NCBI GenBank assembly: GCA_902826815.1
Contig: CADEGF010000012.1
Span: forward strand, 64,375-128,374
Origin: an uncultured Mycobacteriaceae bacterium
GTDB lineage: Bacteria > Actinomycetota > Actinomycetes > Mycobacteriales > Mycobacteriaceae
Direction: 5' to 3'
DNA: 64,000 nt
A program made the translations under genes and the position numbers. The notes beneath the pieces were generated by a model that saw only the letters and a list, made by a program, of their open reading frames with translations, ran no database searches and had not been told where the DNA came from. Shown in pieces: positions 18,824-28,854 of the stretch. Each line of letters begins with the position of its first letter. The stretch's first letter is position 1.

Positions 18824-19720
18824 ATGGGGAGGTTTATCGCTGTCGCCGCAGCATGCCTGGGCCTGGTCTTCGTGTCCGTCGCACCGTTGTCCGACGTCCC
18901 GCCCGCCGAGGCAGAGCCGCCAGTCATCCAGCCGGTCGGCAATGTGGCGCCTCCGGACGGGCCCGCCCCGGCGTGGATCGTCGCGGATATGGACACCGGA
19001 GCTGTGCTGGCCGAGCGAGAGATGAACATTCCGCATCCGCCCGCGAGCACCATCAAGACGCTGCTAGTGCTCACCGTGCTCGACGAGGTGACCAATCAGG
19101 ACGCGACGGTCGTCGGCACGGAGGCGGACACCCAGGTCGAATGCAGCTGCGCCGGCGTCGAGCCGGGTCGCACCTACACCGCGCGCCAGCTCCTCGAAGC
19201 GGTCCTTTTGATGTCGGGCAATGACGCGGCCAACGCGCTGGCTGACATGATCGGCGGCTACGACGTCGCGGTCGCAAAGATGAACGCCAAGGCCGCATCG
19301 CTCGGCGCGCTGGGCACCCACGCGACCACGCCGTCCGGGCTGGACGGACCCGCGGGCGACGGCGCCACCACCCCTCGCGATCTCGCGGTGATCTTCCGCG
19401 CCGCGATGGCCAACCCGGTGTTCGCGCAGATCATCGCGCAGCCCGCGGCGACGTTCCCGACGGAGACGGGGGACGTGCCGCTGGTCAACGACGACGAACT
19501 CCTGCACCGCTATCCCGGCACGCTTGGCGGCAAGACCGGATTCACCGACGCCGCGCGCAAGACGTTCGTCGCCGCCGCCGACCGCGACGGACGCCGGCTG
19601 GTGATCGCCATGATGTACGGGTTGATCAAAGAGGGCGGGCCGACGTACTGGGATCAGGCGATGGGCCTCTTCGACTGGGGATTCGCACAGGACAGGCAGC
19701 TGAGCGTCGGGTCGCTGTAG
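18824..19720 (+). CDS. dacB2: D-alanyl-D-alanine carboxypeptidase (DacB2-like, copy 1)
   Basis: A 298-residue exported penicillin-binding protein of the S11 family that trims the terminal D-Ala of peptidoglycan stem peptides. It has an N-terminal signal peptide (MGRFIAVAAACLGLVFVSVA, cleavage near AEAEP), STIK (SxxK) in PASTIKTLLVL, SGN in MSGNDAAN and KTG in GGKTGFTDAARKTF. There is no C-terminal membrane anchor, unlike many DacA proteins. Position matches Rv2911 of M. tuberculosis. A paralogue lies 91 bp downstream. Confidence 0.93.
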   Translation: MGRFIAVAAACLGLVFVSVAPLSDVPPAEAEPPVIQPVGNVAPPDGPAPAWIVADMDTGAVLAEREMNIPHPPASTIKTLLVLTVLDEVTNQDATVVGTEADTQVECSCAGVEPGRTYTARQLLEAVLLMSGNDAANALADMIGGYDVAVAKMNAKAASLGALGTHATTPSGLDGPAGDGATTPRDLAVIFRAAMANPVFAQIIAQPAATFPTETGDVPLVNDDELLHRYPGTLGGKTGFTDAARKTFVAAADRDGRRLVIAMMYGLIKEGGPTYWDQAMGLFDWGFAQDRQLSVGSL

Positions 19721-19811
19721 TCGCGACGTCATCAAAAGTTGTTGATCCGCAATGGATCCGAGACCTCCGCGCGGCTAAAACCAGTGTTCGCACACGATAC
19801 GCTCGGCCTCC

Positions 19812-20639
19812 GTGCGAAAGATGTTGGCTGCGTTGATAACCGCGCTCGCGATGACGGGCTCTGCGGTGGGCTCACCGACCGCATCGGCTGAACCCGGCGT
19901 CCAGCCGCCAGGCGCCATTTCCCCTCCAGACGGCCCAGCGGAGGCGTGGCTGCTCGCCGATCTCGACTCCGGACGCATCCTCGCGTCGCACGATCCGTAC
20001 GGCCAGCATGCGCCTGCAAGCACGATCAAGCCGTTGCTCGCGATGGTCGTACTCGACAACCTTCGGCCCGACAACTTCGCACGCGCCAACCGGTCCCACA
20101 CCGAGGTCGAATGCTCCTGTGTCGGACTGGAACCGGGACAGGCCTACACCACCCGTCAGCTCCTCGAAGCGCTGTTGATGGTGTCGGGCAACGATGCGGC
20201 GAACATGTTGGCCGACATGCTCGGCGGGCAGCGCGTCGCGGTCGCGGCGATGAATCACAAGGCCGCCGCTCTCGGCGCAAAAAGCACACGTGCGTCGTCG
20301 CCGTCCGGCCTGGACGGCCCGGGTTGGGAGTCGATCACCACTCCCCACGATCTGGCGGTGATCTACCGCGCAGCCCTCACCTATCCCCTGATCGCCCAGA
20401 TCTTCGGTGAGCGCTCCGCGCAGTTCCCCGGCAAGACGATCACCGCCCAGAACGAACTGCTGTCGCGTTATCCCGGCACCATCGCGGGTAAGACGGGCTT
20501 CACCAACCTCGCCCGCGATACGTTCGTCGCCGCAGCCCAGCGCGGGAATCGCAGGCTGATCGTCGTGGAGATGTACGGCCAGGGCGACCTCTACGGCCAG
20601 GCGATCGGCCTGTTCGACTGGGGCTTCGCACAGGCCTGA
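19812..20639 (+). CDS. D-alanyl-D-alanine carboxypeptidase (DacB2-like, copy 2)
   Basis: A 275-residue S11 carboxypeptidase closely related to the upstream gene, with the same STIK in PASTIKPLLAM, SGN in VSGNDAANML and KTG in AGKTGFTNLARDTF. Residues 1-26 form a signal peptide ending near ASAEP. GTG 19812 is used as the start. It lacks the short C-terminal extension of copy 1. The tandem pair likely arose by duplication; both keep every catalytic motif, so both are probably active in the periplasm-like space. A hairpin follows the stop at once. Confidence 0.91.
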   Translation: MRKMLAALITALAMTGSAVGSPTASAEPGVQPPGAISPPDGPAEAWLLADLDSGRILASHDPYGQHAPASTIKPLLAMVVLDNLRPDNFARANRSHTEVECSCVGLEPGQAYTTRQLLEALLMVSGNDAANMLADMLGGQRVAVAAMNHKAAALGAKSTRASSPSGLDGPGWESITTPHDLAVIYRAALTYPLIAQIFGERSAQFPGKTITAQNELLSRYPGTIAGKTGFTNLARDTFVAAAQRGNRRLIVVEMYGQGDLYGQAIGLFDWGFAQA

Positions 20640-20641
20640 GG

Positions 20642-20656
20642 CCTCCCCGAGGGAGG
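20642..20656 (+). terminator. Short hairpin after the second DacB2-like gene
   Basis: CCTCCC (20642-20647), loop CGA and GGGAGG (20651-20656) form a perfect 6-bp stem three bases after the stop at 20639. It is a plausible terminator, without a clear U-run. Confidence 0.5.
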
Positions 20657-20735
20657 TCCCCACAATCGGCCACCTCCGAGTGACTTAGTGTGCTGAGCCA
20701 TCAATTCACACCTGGCTTCGCCCAACGTGCGCTGG

Positions 20736-20763
20736 CTGCGAAATCTCGCCCGCTTTTTCGCAG
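20736..20763 (-). terminator. Inverted repeat after the CDP-diacylglycerol pyrophosphatase-like gene
   Basis: CTGCGAAA (20736-20743) and TTTCGCAG (20756-20763) form an 8-bp stem with a 12-base loop, 36 bases beyond the stop of the minus-strand gene at 20800. With the hairpin at 20642 it separates two convergent genes. The loop is long, so strength is uncertain. Confidence 0.4.
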
Positions 20764-20799
20764 TGGATGCACGTTCGGTGGCGTTCGGGATCTGCAGTG

Positions 20800-21600
20800 C
20801 TACTTGCCGATCGCCTCGGCGGGCGGCGGGCATGCGTCGTGATCCTGGAGATCCTCACCGTGGCCGCTGCCCGGACTCGCGGCATCCGCGCCGCCCGCAA
20901 GGAGAACGAACCCAGGCCGCCCGTCAGCGTCGGTGCTGCCAACGGCGACCAGCGTCTGCATGCCCATGGACTCGCCGCCGCCAAGACCGTCGGCCAGCAG
21001 CCGGAACGGGTTCACGACATCGAGCTCGTCGCCCGGTACCGCGATGGCGCGGTAGGACTGCCCGGCCAGCGGCACGGGTAGGTCCGCCCAGCTCGGCCCG
21101 ATATCTCCGGCGTGAGCGGCCAGCGTCTGACGGACGTCGGCGCGAACGCAGTCGATGTGGATGTGCAGCTGGTTTTGAGATCGCGCCCCCGAGGAGTTGA
21201 TGGCCAGGCTCATCCAGTCCCGCGACAACCCGCGGCCCGCACGCTGTTCGACGTACGACCGGGCCCGCCACGCGTCGGCGAAGTAGTTCGGTGCGTCCGC
21301 CGAGAGGATCTCAGGGCTTTCGATCCCGGCGACTCGCTCGGTGGGAATCAACAGGAACTGCGTTTCGCCGACGAGGTCCTTCAACACCGCGTAACCGCGC
21401 GATTCGCCACCTGCGACATCGACGAACGCGCAGGGCGCTGGGTCGTTTGCCGTGCGCTGGTCGGGCACGCACTGCCCGTTCACGATGTTCCACAAGGCAT
21501 TTGGGTCGGCCGTCGCCTGCGGCATACCTGTCGCCAGCCCGAGCACCGTCAGCAGGCATGCCGTGACGCGCAGCAGCCGCGCGCTAGTAGACGCGGCCAC
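20800..21600 (-). CDS. CDP-diacylglycerol pyrophosphatase (Cdh)-like exported protein
   Basis: A 266-residue protein with signal peptide (VAASTSARLLRVTACLLTVL, cleavage near ATADP). The mature part has the Cdh signature: ALWNIVNGQCVPDQR, PCAFVDVAGG, and SQNQLHIHIDCV, a HIT-like HxHxD active site. Cdh enzymes split CDP-diacylglycerol to phosphatidate and CMP. GTG 21600 gives a clean signal peptide and overlaps the amidohydrolase gene end by 17 bases; a longer frame upstream lacks signal character. At this locus M. tuberculosis has other genes, so it appears to be a lineage-specific placement. Confidence 0.85.
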   Translation of the reverse strand: MAASTSARLLRVTACLLTVLGLATGMPQATADPNALWNIVNGQCVPDQRTANDPAPCAFVDVAGGESRGYAVLKDLVGETQFLLIPTERVAGIESPEILSADAPNYFADAWRARSYVEQRAGRGLSRDWMSLAINSSGARSQNQLHIHIDCVRADVRQTLAAHAGDIGPSWADLPVPLAGQSYRAIAVPGDELDVVNPFRLLADGLGGGESMGMQTLVAVGSTDADGRPGFVLLAGGADAASPGSGHGEDLQDHDACPPPAEAIGK

Positions 21601-22654
21601 GCAGGATGACCACGTCCGGATTGTTGATGACCGCCGCACCCGTCCGCGGGTCGTCGGCATAGCAGACGAGGTCCGCGGGCGCGCCGTGCTCCAGTGACGG
21701 CCTGCCCAGCCAGCTGCGAGCGGTCCAACTCGCTGCGCCGAGCGCCTCCGTAGGCGTCATCCCGACCTGTTTCAGCGCGTCGATCTCATCGCCGATGCGG
21801 CCGTGCGCGACCATGCTGCCGGCGTCAGTACCCGCGAAGATCGGCACACCGGCCTCATGCGCGGCGGCGACGCGGGCCCCGCACCGCGCATACAGGTCCC
21901 GCATGTGGCTGGCGTACGCCGGGTACTTCGCCGCGGCGTCGGCGATACCGGGAAAGTTCTCGACGTTGATCAGCGTCGGCACCAATGCCGTGCCGTGCTC
22001 GACCATCAGCGCGACGGTGTCGTCGGTCAGCCCCGTGCCGTGTTCGATGCAGTCGATGCCCGCCTTGATCAGGCCCGGGAGCGCGTCCTCGCTGAACACG
22101 TGGGCGGTGACGCGTGCACCCTCGGCGTGCGCCGCTTCCATCGCCGCGGAGAGCACATCGTCGGACCACAGCGGTGCGAGGTCGCCGACCTCCCTGTCGA
22201 TCCAGTCACCGACGAGCTTGACCCAGCCGTCGCCCCATCGGGCCTGCTCGGCGACCGCATCCGGCAGCTGCGACTCGTCTTCCAACTCGATGGCGAAGTC
22301 GCGCTGATAGCGCTTCGGCCGGGCCAGATGGCGGCCGTGCCGGATGATGCGCGGCAGGTCATCGCGGTCGTCGAGAGAGCGGGTGTCGATCGGCGACCCG
22401 CAGTCGCGCAGCAGCAGCGCACCGACTCCGCGTTCGGTCACCGCCTGCTCGATGCATTCGTCGATGTCGTCGAGCGGACCATGGTCACCGAGGCCGACGT
22501 GGCAGTGCGCGTCGACGAGACCGGGCACGATCCAGCCGCTGTCGAAGACTGTCTGCGCATCGGCCACCGGCTCGGCGCTCAGCGTGCCGTCGACGATCCA
22601 CCACTGGACCGGCTCGTCATCGGGCAACCCCGTGCCTCTGACGTGAAGGCGCAT
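21584..22654 (-). CDS. Amidohydrolase family protein (Rv2915c-like)
   Basis: A 356-residue metal-dependent hydrolase of the amidohydrolase superfamily. The first metal site is GLVDAHCHVG (HxH), a VTAHVFSEDAL segment supplies a further His, HGTGL the next, and GTDAGSM the conserved Asp. The N- and C-termini form the small composite beta-domain usual in imidazolonepropionase/prolidase-like members. The substrate is unknown. Its ATG overlaps the ffh stop by one base (TGATG), so it is coupled to ffh, the same arrangement as Rv2915c-ffh in M. tuberculosis. Confidence 0.88.
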   Translation of the reverse strand: MRLHVRGTGLPDDEPVQWWIVDGTLSAEPVADAQTVFDSGWIVPGLVDAHCHVGLGDHGPLDDIDECIEQAVTERGVGALLLRDCGSPIDTRSLDDRDDLPRIIRHGRHLARPKRYQRDFAIELEDESQLPDAVAEQARWGDGWVKLVGDWIDREVGDLAPLWSDDVLSAAMEAAHAEGARVTAHVFSEDALPGLIKAGIDCIEHGTGLTDDTVALMVEHGTALVPTLINVENFPGIADAAAKYPAYASHMRDLYARCGARVAAAHEAGVPIFAGTDAGSMVAHGRIGDEIDALKQVGMTPTEALGAASWTARSWLGRPSLEHGAPADLVCYADDPRTGAAVINNPDVVILRGRVY

Positions 22655-24219
22655 CAGTTCTTGGGGAACTTCAGCTTCGACAGATCGATGTCGGCGAGGC
22701 CGGGCGGCAGCTCGTCGAGACCCTTCGGCATGTTCGACAGGTCGGGGAAGCCTTCTGGGACTCCCGCGCCCGGACCGAACGGGCTGCGCGCCTTCGGCGG
22801 CGTCGGCCCCCGTCCGCCCTTCTTCTTTCCGGCCTGCTTGTTCTTGCCCTTACCCGCCTTGCGCGAAGAACCCTTGCGGCCGAACGGCATTCCCATCTGG
22901 CCGGCCATCTGCGACATCATCTTGCGGGCCTCGAAGAACCGGTCGACGAGCTGATTGACCTCCGACACCGTGACACCGGAGCCGTTGGCGATCCGCAGCC
23001 GTCGTGACGCGTTGATGATCTTCGGCTCGGCCCGCTCAGCGGGTGTCATACCGCGGATGATGGCCTGTACCCGGTCCAGCTGCGAGTCGTCGACCGCGGC
23101 AAGCGCGTCCTTCATCTGGCCCGCGCCGGGCAGCATACCGAGCAGGTTTCCGATCGGGCCCATCTTGCGGATGGCCATCATCTGCTCGAGGAAGTCCTCG
23201 AGCGTCAGCTCGCCCGAACCGATCTTGGCGGCGGCCTCTTCGGCCTTCTGCGCGTCGAAGACCTGCTCGGCCTGTTCGATCAGGGTCAGCACGTCGCCCA
23301 TGCCGAGGATTCGGCTGGCCATCCGGTCGGGGTGGAAGACGTCGAAGTCGTCGAGTTTCTCGCCCGCGGACGCGAACAGGATCGGAACGCCGATGACCTC
23401 GCGCACCGACAGCGCGGCGCCACCGCGGGCATCGCCGTCGAGCTTGGTCAGCACGACGCCGGTGAATCCGACGCCCTCGCGGAACGCCTCCGCGGTGGTG
23501 ACCGCGTCCTGGCCGATCATCGCGTCGACGACGAACAGCACCTCGTCGGGGTCGACGGCGTCGCGGATCGAGGCGGCCTGCGCCATCAGCTCGTCGTCGA
23601 TGCCGAGCCGGCCCGCGGTGTCGACGATGACGACGTCGAAATGCCTGGCCCTGGCCTCGGCGAGGCCGTCGGAGGCCACCTTGACCGGGGCGCTGGCATC
23701 GGTGTCGACGGAACCGTCGGCCGACGCGCCGGGATGCGGTGCGAAGACCTCGACGCCTGCCTGGCCGCCGACGACCTGAAGCTGGTTCACCGCACCGGGG
23801 CGCTGCAGGTCGCTTGCCACCAGCAGCGGCGTATGACCCTGCCCCTTAAGCCATTTCGCGAGCTTGCCGGCCAGCGTCGTCTTACCCGAGCCCTGAAGGC
23901 CCGCGAGCATCACCACGGTCGGAGGGGTCTTGGCGAAGGCCAGCTGGCGGGTCTCGCCGCCGAGGATGCCGATGAGCTCCTCGTTGACGATCTTGACGAC
24001 CTGCTGGGCCGGGTTCAGCGCGGCGGAGACCTCTGCGCCCCGTGACCGCTCCTTGATGCGGCTGACGAACTCGCGCACCACGGGCAGCGAGACGTCTGCC
24101 TCCAGCAGGGCCAGCCTGATCTCGCGGGTCGTCGCGTCGATGTCGGCGTCGGTCAACCGACCCTTGCCGCGCAGGCCCGTCAGGACACCGGTCAACCGGT
24201 CGGACAGGGATTCAAACAC
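22654..24219 (-). CDS. ffh: Signal recognition particle protein Ffh
   Basis: The 521-residue SRP GTPase binds signal sequences of nascent membrane proteins and the 4.5S RNA. The N-domain starts VFESLSDRLTGVL; the G-domain has GLQGSGKTTLAGKL, VDTAGRLG and TKLDGDARGG; the M-domain includes the Met-rich KMMSQMAGQMGMPFG. A Gly/Lys-rich C-terminal tail follows. GTG 24219 is the start; sequence further upstream is not Ffh-like. Its receptor gene ftsY is at 28855-30186, separated by the amt-glnB-glnD genes. Confidence 0.96.
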   Translation of the reverse strand: MFESLSDRLTGVLTGLRGKGRLTDADIDATTREIRLALLEADVSLPVVREFVSRIKERSRGAEVSAALNPAQQVVKIVNEELIGILGGETRQLAFAKTPPTVVMLAGLQGSGKTTLAGKLAKWLKGQGHTPLLVASDLQRPGAVNQLQVVGGQAGVEVFAPHPGASADGSVDTDASAPVKVASDGLAEARARHFDVVIVDTAGRLGIDDELMAQAASIRDAVDPDEVLFVVDAMIGQDAVTTAEAFREGVGFTGVVLTKLDGDARGGAALSVREVIGVPILFASAGEKLDDFDVFHPDRMASRILGMGDVLTLIEQAEQVFDAQKAEEAAAKIGSGELTLEDFLEQMMAIRKMGPIGNLLGMLPGAGQMKDALAAVDDSQLDRVQAIIRGMTPAERAEPKIINASRRLRIANGSGVTVSEVNQLVDRFFEARKMMSQMAGQMGMPFGRKGSSRKAGKGKNKQAGKKKGGRGPTPPKARSPFGPGAGVPEGFPDLSNMPKGLDELPPGLADIDLSKLKFPKN

Positions 24220-24229
24220 GCGTGCCAGC

Positions 24230-24389
24230 CTAGCTGGCCTCGGGCACCGGCGATTCTGCGACGCCCCCGTCGGCTGACCGCCGCGCCGAGGCTGCAACTA
24301 CGCAGGAGAAGTACGAGTAAACCACTGCCGGAATGCAGTTTCGGCGCGAACTCGCGCACCGACCACTTCTAGCTGGCCTCGGGCACCGG
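24230..24389. repeat. 21-bp direct repeat flanking the glnD-ffh spacer
   Basis: CTAGCTGGCCTCGGGCACCGG occurs at 24230-24250 and, identically, at 24369-24389. The second copy is the 3' end of glnD (…PVPEAS and stop); the first is a displaced copy 139 bp further on, just before ffh. The spacer between them encodes nothing I recognise. This looks like the scar of a partial duplication or of deletion of an intervening gene. Confidence 0.7.
24325..24348. repeat. Decayed copy of the 35.5-kb palindrome arm
   Basis: CTGCCGGAATGCA (24325-24337) followed by a G and TTTCG matches one arm of the inverted repeat at 35545-35607 with one substitution in the first 19 bases. No partner arm is visible here, so no hairpin forms. 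It lies in the glnD-ffh spacer. Confidence 0.55.
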
Positions 24390-26873
24390 TTTCGCAGGCG
24401 GAGTGGGCAGCACCTCGTACAGGTCGTGTTGCAGCTCGTCACGGACCGTAGCGCTGTCACCCTCGCCCTCGGCGGGGATCACGATGCCGAACAGGTCGAC
24501 GACCGACGAGCCCAGGGTGGTCACCTTCGCCCATGCGATGTCCACGCCGTCGCGTTCGAACACAGCGGTGAGCCGGGCAAGCAGACCTGCGCGGTCGGTG
24601 GACCGGATCTGGACCACGTGCTCGCCCTGTTCGGCGCCGTCCGACCACAGAATCTTCGGCGGCGCCGCCGCGTGGTTGATGGGCACGCCTGCGGGCACTT
24701 CACCCGCCCGCTTCGTGCCGTACTGCGCAGCCTCACGGTCGCGGCGATCCAGGGACGCCAGCACATCGAGTTCGCCGTCGAGTGCGAGGATCAGCTGTTG
24801 GCGCAGCAGCTCCGCGGCGGGCGGCGAACCGAAATGCGGGGAGACGACGAACGTGTTGATCGCCGCTCCCTGGTGGCCGTTGACCGACGCCGAGTGCACT
24901 CGAAGCGAGTTCAACGCCAACACCCCTGCCGCCTTCGACAGCAGACCACGCCGGTCGGGCGCGATCATCGTCACGTTGTAGATGTGCGCGCCGTCGCCCG
25001 GCGTCATCTCCACGTGAATGCCCACGGTCGCGGCCAGCGAAAGATGCCGCGGGTCAACGGGATCGGCGTGCGGCAGTTCCTGGCCTGCCATCAGGAGCCT
25101 GCATCGCCGCACCAGGTCGCCGATCAGCGACGCCTTCCAATCGCCCCACACCCCTGGGCCGGTCGCCAACGAGTCGGCCTCGGCCAGCGCATGCAACAAC
25201 TCCAGCAGGACGGTGTCGCCGTCAAGAGCTCCGACCACGGTTTCGATGGTCTTCGGGTCCTGCAGGTCTCGACGAGTCGCGGTGTGCGGCAGCAGCAGGT
25301 GATGCCGCACGACCTTGGCGAGCAACTCGATATCGGAGGGCCACAGGCCCAGCCTGGTGCCGATCTGGACGGCGAGTTCGGCTCCGATGACACTGTGGTC
25401 GCCACCTCTGCCCTTACCGATGTCGTGACACAGGGCACCGAGCAGCAGCAGGTCGGGCCGCGACACCCGAGTGGTGAACCCACTTGCCCGCGAGACTGTT
25501 TCGACGAGATGGCGATCGACTGTCCAGATGTGTACGACGTCGCGTGGTGGCAGGTCACGCACCGCACCCCACTCCGGGAACAGCCTGCCCCACAGGCCGG
25601 TGCGGTCGAGCGCCTCGATGGTGGCCACCGCTGTCGGGCCGGCGGCAAGCATCACCAGCAGGTCCTTCAGCGCCTGCGGCGGCCACGGTGTGCGCAGTTC
25701 GGGCGCGGTCTGACCCAGCCGGGCCAAGGTGGACGCCGCCATCGGCAGGCCGGTGGTCGCCGACGCGGCCGCCACCCGGAGGATGAGGCCGGGGTCGCGC
25801 TCTGGCCGCGCGTCGCGGGCCAGAATGACTTCGCCCCCGAATTCGATGACGCCTTCGTCGAGTGGTCGGCGCACCGGTCGCCGGAGCGCGGCGAATCCCC
25901 TGCGCGGCAAGGCATTAGCCGCTGTGCGTATCCCGGCCTCGACGTAGAAGCTGATCGTGCGCGCGGCGTCGGAGAGCGTGCGCGCCAGATCGAAGCGGTC
26001 GCCGATGTGCAGGGCTGCACCGATCTCGTCGGCGTGCTGGGCAAGCACGAGGTCGCGGCCGCGGCCCGCGACGCGGTGCAGCTCGGTGCGCACGTTGAGC
26101 AGCGCGAGGTGCGCCTCGCCGAGCGTTTCAGTCGGCGAGGCGAGTGACCGGCTCGGGTACACGTCGGCCAGCTGGGCGATCGCCAGCGCATTGAGCAGCT
26201 GTACATCGCGCAGGCCGCCGCGACCGGTTTTCAGGTCGGGTTCGGCACGGTGAGCGATCTCGCCGCTGCGCTGCCAACGCTGCTTGGTGTGATCGACGAG
26301 TTCGTCGAAGCGCGATGCGATTCCGGTACGCCACTGCCTGCGCGCCCCGCCGACCAACAGCGACGACAGGTCGGCGTCACCGGCGATGTGGCGCACCTCA
26401 AGCATCGCGAGCCCCGCCGAGATGTCCTGGGCGGCAACCTTCATCGCCTCGTTCACGGTCCGCACACTGTGGTCGAGCCGAATATTGGCGTCCCACAGCG
26501 GATACCAGAGATTCTCGGCGACCTCACTGACGACCTTCTTGGGCAAGTTGTCATGCAGCAGCATCAGGTCGAGGTCGGAGTACGGAAGGAGTTCACGACG
26601 ACCGAGGCCGCCGGTCGCGACGATTGCGAAGCCACTGGTTTCGGTGATCCCGATCTCGGCTGCCTTTGACGAGAGCCAGAAATCGTGCAGGTCCAGCAAT
26701 GCGTCGCGAAGCGCCGCCGAATCGAGGTGATGGGAGCCGGAGAGAAGCTTCTTGCACGCCGCCGTCAGATCGGTCGCCGCTCTCGACGAGACCGCCGCTG
26801 ACGGTCCCCTAGCAAGCTGTGGGCCCACCGATGAGGGAGCGCCGGCGGCGGAATCTCGCTTCTGCTTTGCCAT
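24369..26873 (-). CDS. glnD: [Protein-PII] uridylyl/nucleotidyltransferase GlnD
   Basis: An 834-residue sensor enzyme that modifies and demodifies PII according to glutamine. The nucleotidyltransferase site is [18 protein letters not shown] near residue 90-107; the HD hydrolase has [14 protein letters not shown] in the middle; two ACT domains occupy about 640-834 ([26 protein letters not shown]). In actinobacteria GlnD adenylylates GlnK on Tyr51. It is the third gene after amt and glnB, with a GGGAGGA ribosome site partly inside a hairpin arm. Confidence 0.96.
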   Translation of the reverse strand: MAKQKRDSAAGAPSSVGPQLARGPSAAVSSRAATDLTAACKKLLSGSHHLDSAALRDALLDLHDFWLSSKAAEIGITETSGFAIVATGGLGRRELLPYSDLDLMLLHDNLPKKVVSEVAENLWYPLWDANIRLDHSVRTVNEAMKVAAQDISAGLAMLEVRHIAGDADLSSLLVGGARRQWRTGIASRFDELVDHTKQRWQRSGEIAHRAEPDLKTGRGGLRDVQLLNALAIAQLADVYPSRSLASPTETLGEAHLALLNVRTELHRVAGRGRDLVLAQHADEIGAALHIGDRFDLARTLSDAARTISFYVEAGIRTAANALPRRGFAALRRPVRRPLDEGVIEFGGEVILARDARPERDPGLILRVAAASATTGLPMAASTLARLGQTAPELRTPWPPQALKDLLVMLAAGPTAVATIEALDRTGLWGRLFPEWGAVRDLPPRDVVHIWTVDRHLVETVSRASGFTTRVSRPDLLLLGALCHDIGKGRGGDHSVIGAELAVQIGTRLGLWPSDIELLAKVVRHHLLLPHTATRRDLQDPKTIETVVGALDGDTVLLELLHALAEADSLATGPGVWGDWKASLIGDLVRRCRLLMAGQELPHADPVDPRHLSLAATVGIHVEMTPGDGAHIYNVTMIAPDRRGLLSKAAGVLALNSLRVHSASVNGHQGAAINTFVVSPHFGSPPAAELLRQQLILALDGELDVLASLDRRDREAAQYGTKRAGEVPAGVPINHAAAPPKILWSDGAEQGEHVVQIRSTDRAGLLARLTAVFERDGVDIAWAKVTTLGSSVVDLFGIVIPAEGEGDSATVRDELQHDLYEVLPTPPAKPVPEAS

Positions 26874-26886
26874 TTGGTTGTCCTCC

Positions 26887-26927
26887 CCCGGCCCTTTACC
26901 TGTTAACGCTCACGGTGCAAGGCCGGG
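26887..26927 (-). promoter_or_regulatory. Inverted repeat in the glnB-glnD spacer, overlapping the glnD ribosome site
   Basis: CCCGGCC (26887-26893) and GGCCGGG (26921-26927) are exact inverses 27 bases apart in the 76-bp gap between glnB and glnD. On the minus-strand transcript the 3' arm abuts the glnD Shine-Dalgarno (GGGGGAGGA). It could be a partial terminator or limit glnD translation relative to glnB. Function is inferred. Confidence 0.4.
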
Positions 26928-26949
26928 AGACGACGTCTCACTTCAGTGG

Positions 26950-28679
<1,730 letters not shown>

Positions 28680-28808
28680 TCGCTGTCTCCTCCTTCGACA
28701 AGGCAGGGCCGCAAAGGTTTTACGACCGTTGACCTGGTCCAAGACTTTGCTGAGTGGTTGTTTCGTCTAAGACGCCTGTGCGTTTCGCTCGTGTGAACGG
28801 ATGCGCGG

Positions 28809-28829
28809 GTTACGTTTCGCCGGTGTTAC
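28809..28829 (-). promoter_or_regulatory. GlnR-type box upstream of amt-glnB-glnD
   Basis: Read on the minus strand from 28829, the sequence is GTAAC, six bases, GAAAC (to 28814), then directly another GTAAC (28813-28809). This fits the actinobacterial GlnR half-site pair gTnAC-n6-GaAAC. It is 135 bp before the amt start and 26 bp after the ftsY stop, an appropriate distance for an activator site. Confidence 0.75.
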
Positions 28830-28854
28830 ATCGCGCGGTTTCGACGCGCTTTCG

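Noticed and set aside
24333-26147. Open frame of about 600 codons on the plus strand opposite glnD
   Set aside because: Arg/Gln-rich shadow translation with no family motif; glnD occupies the other strand.
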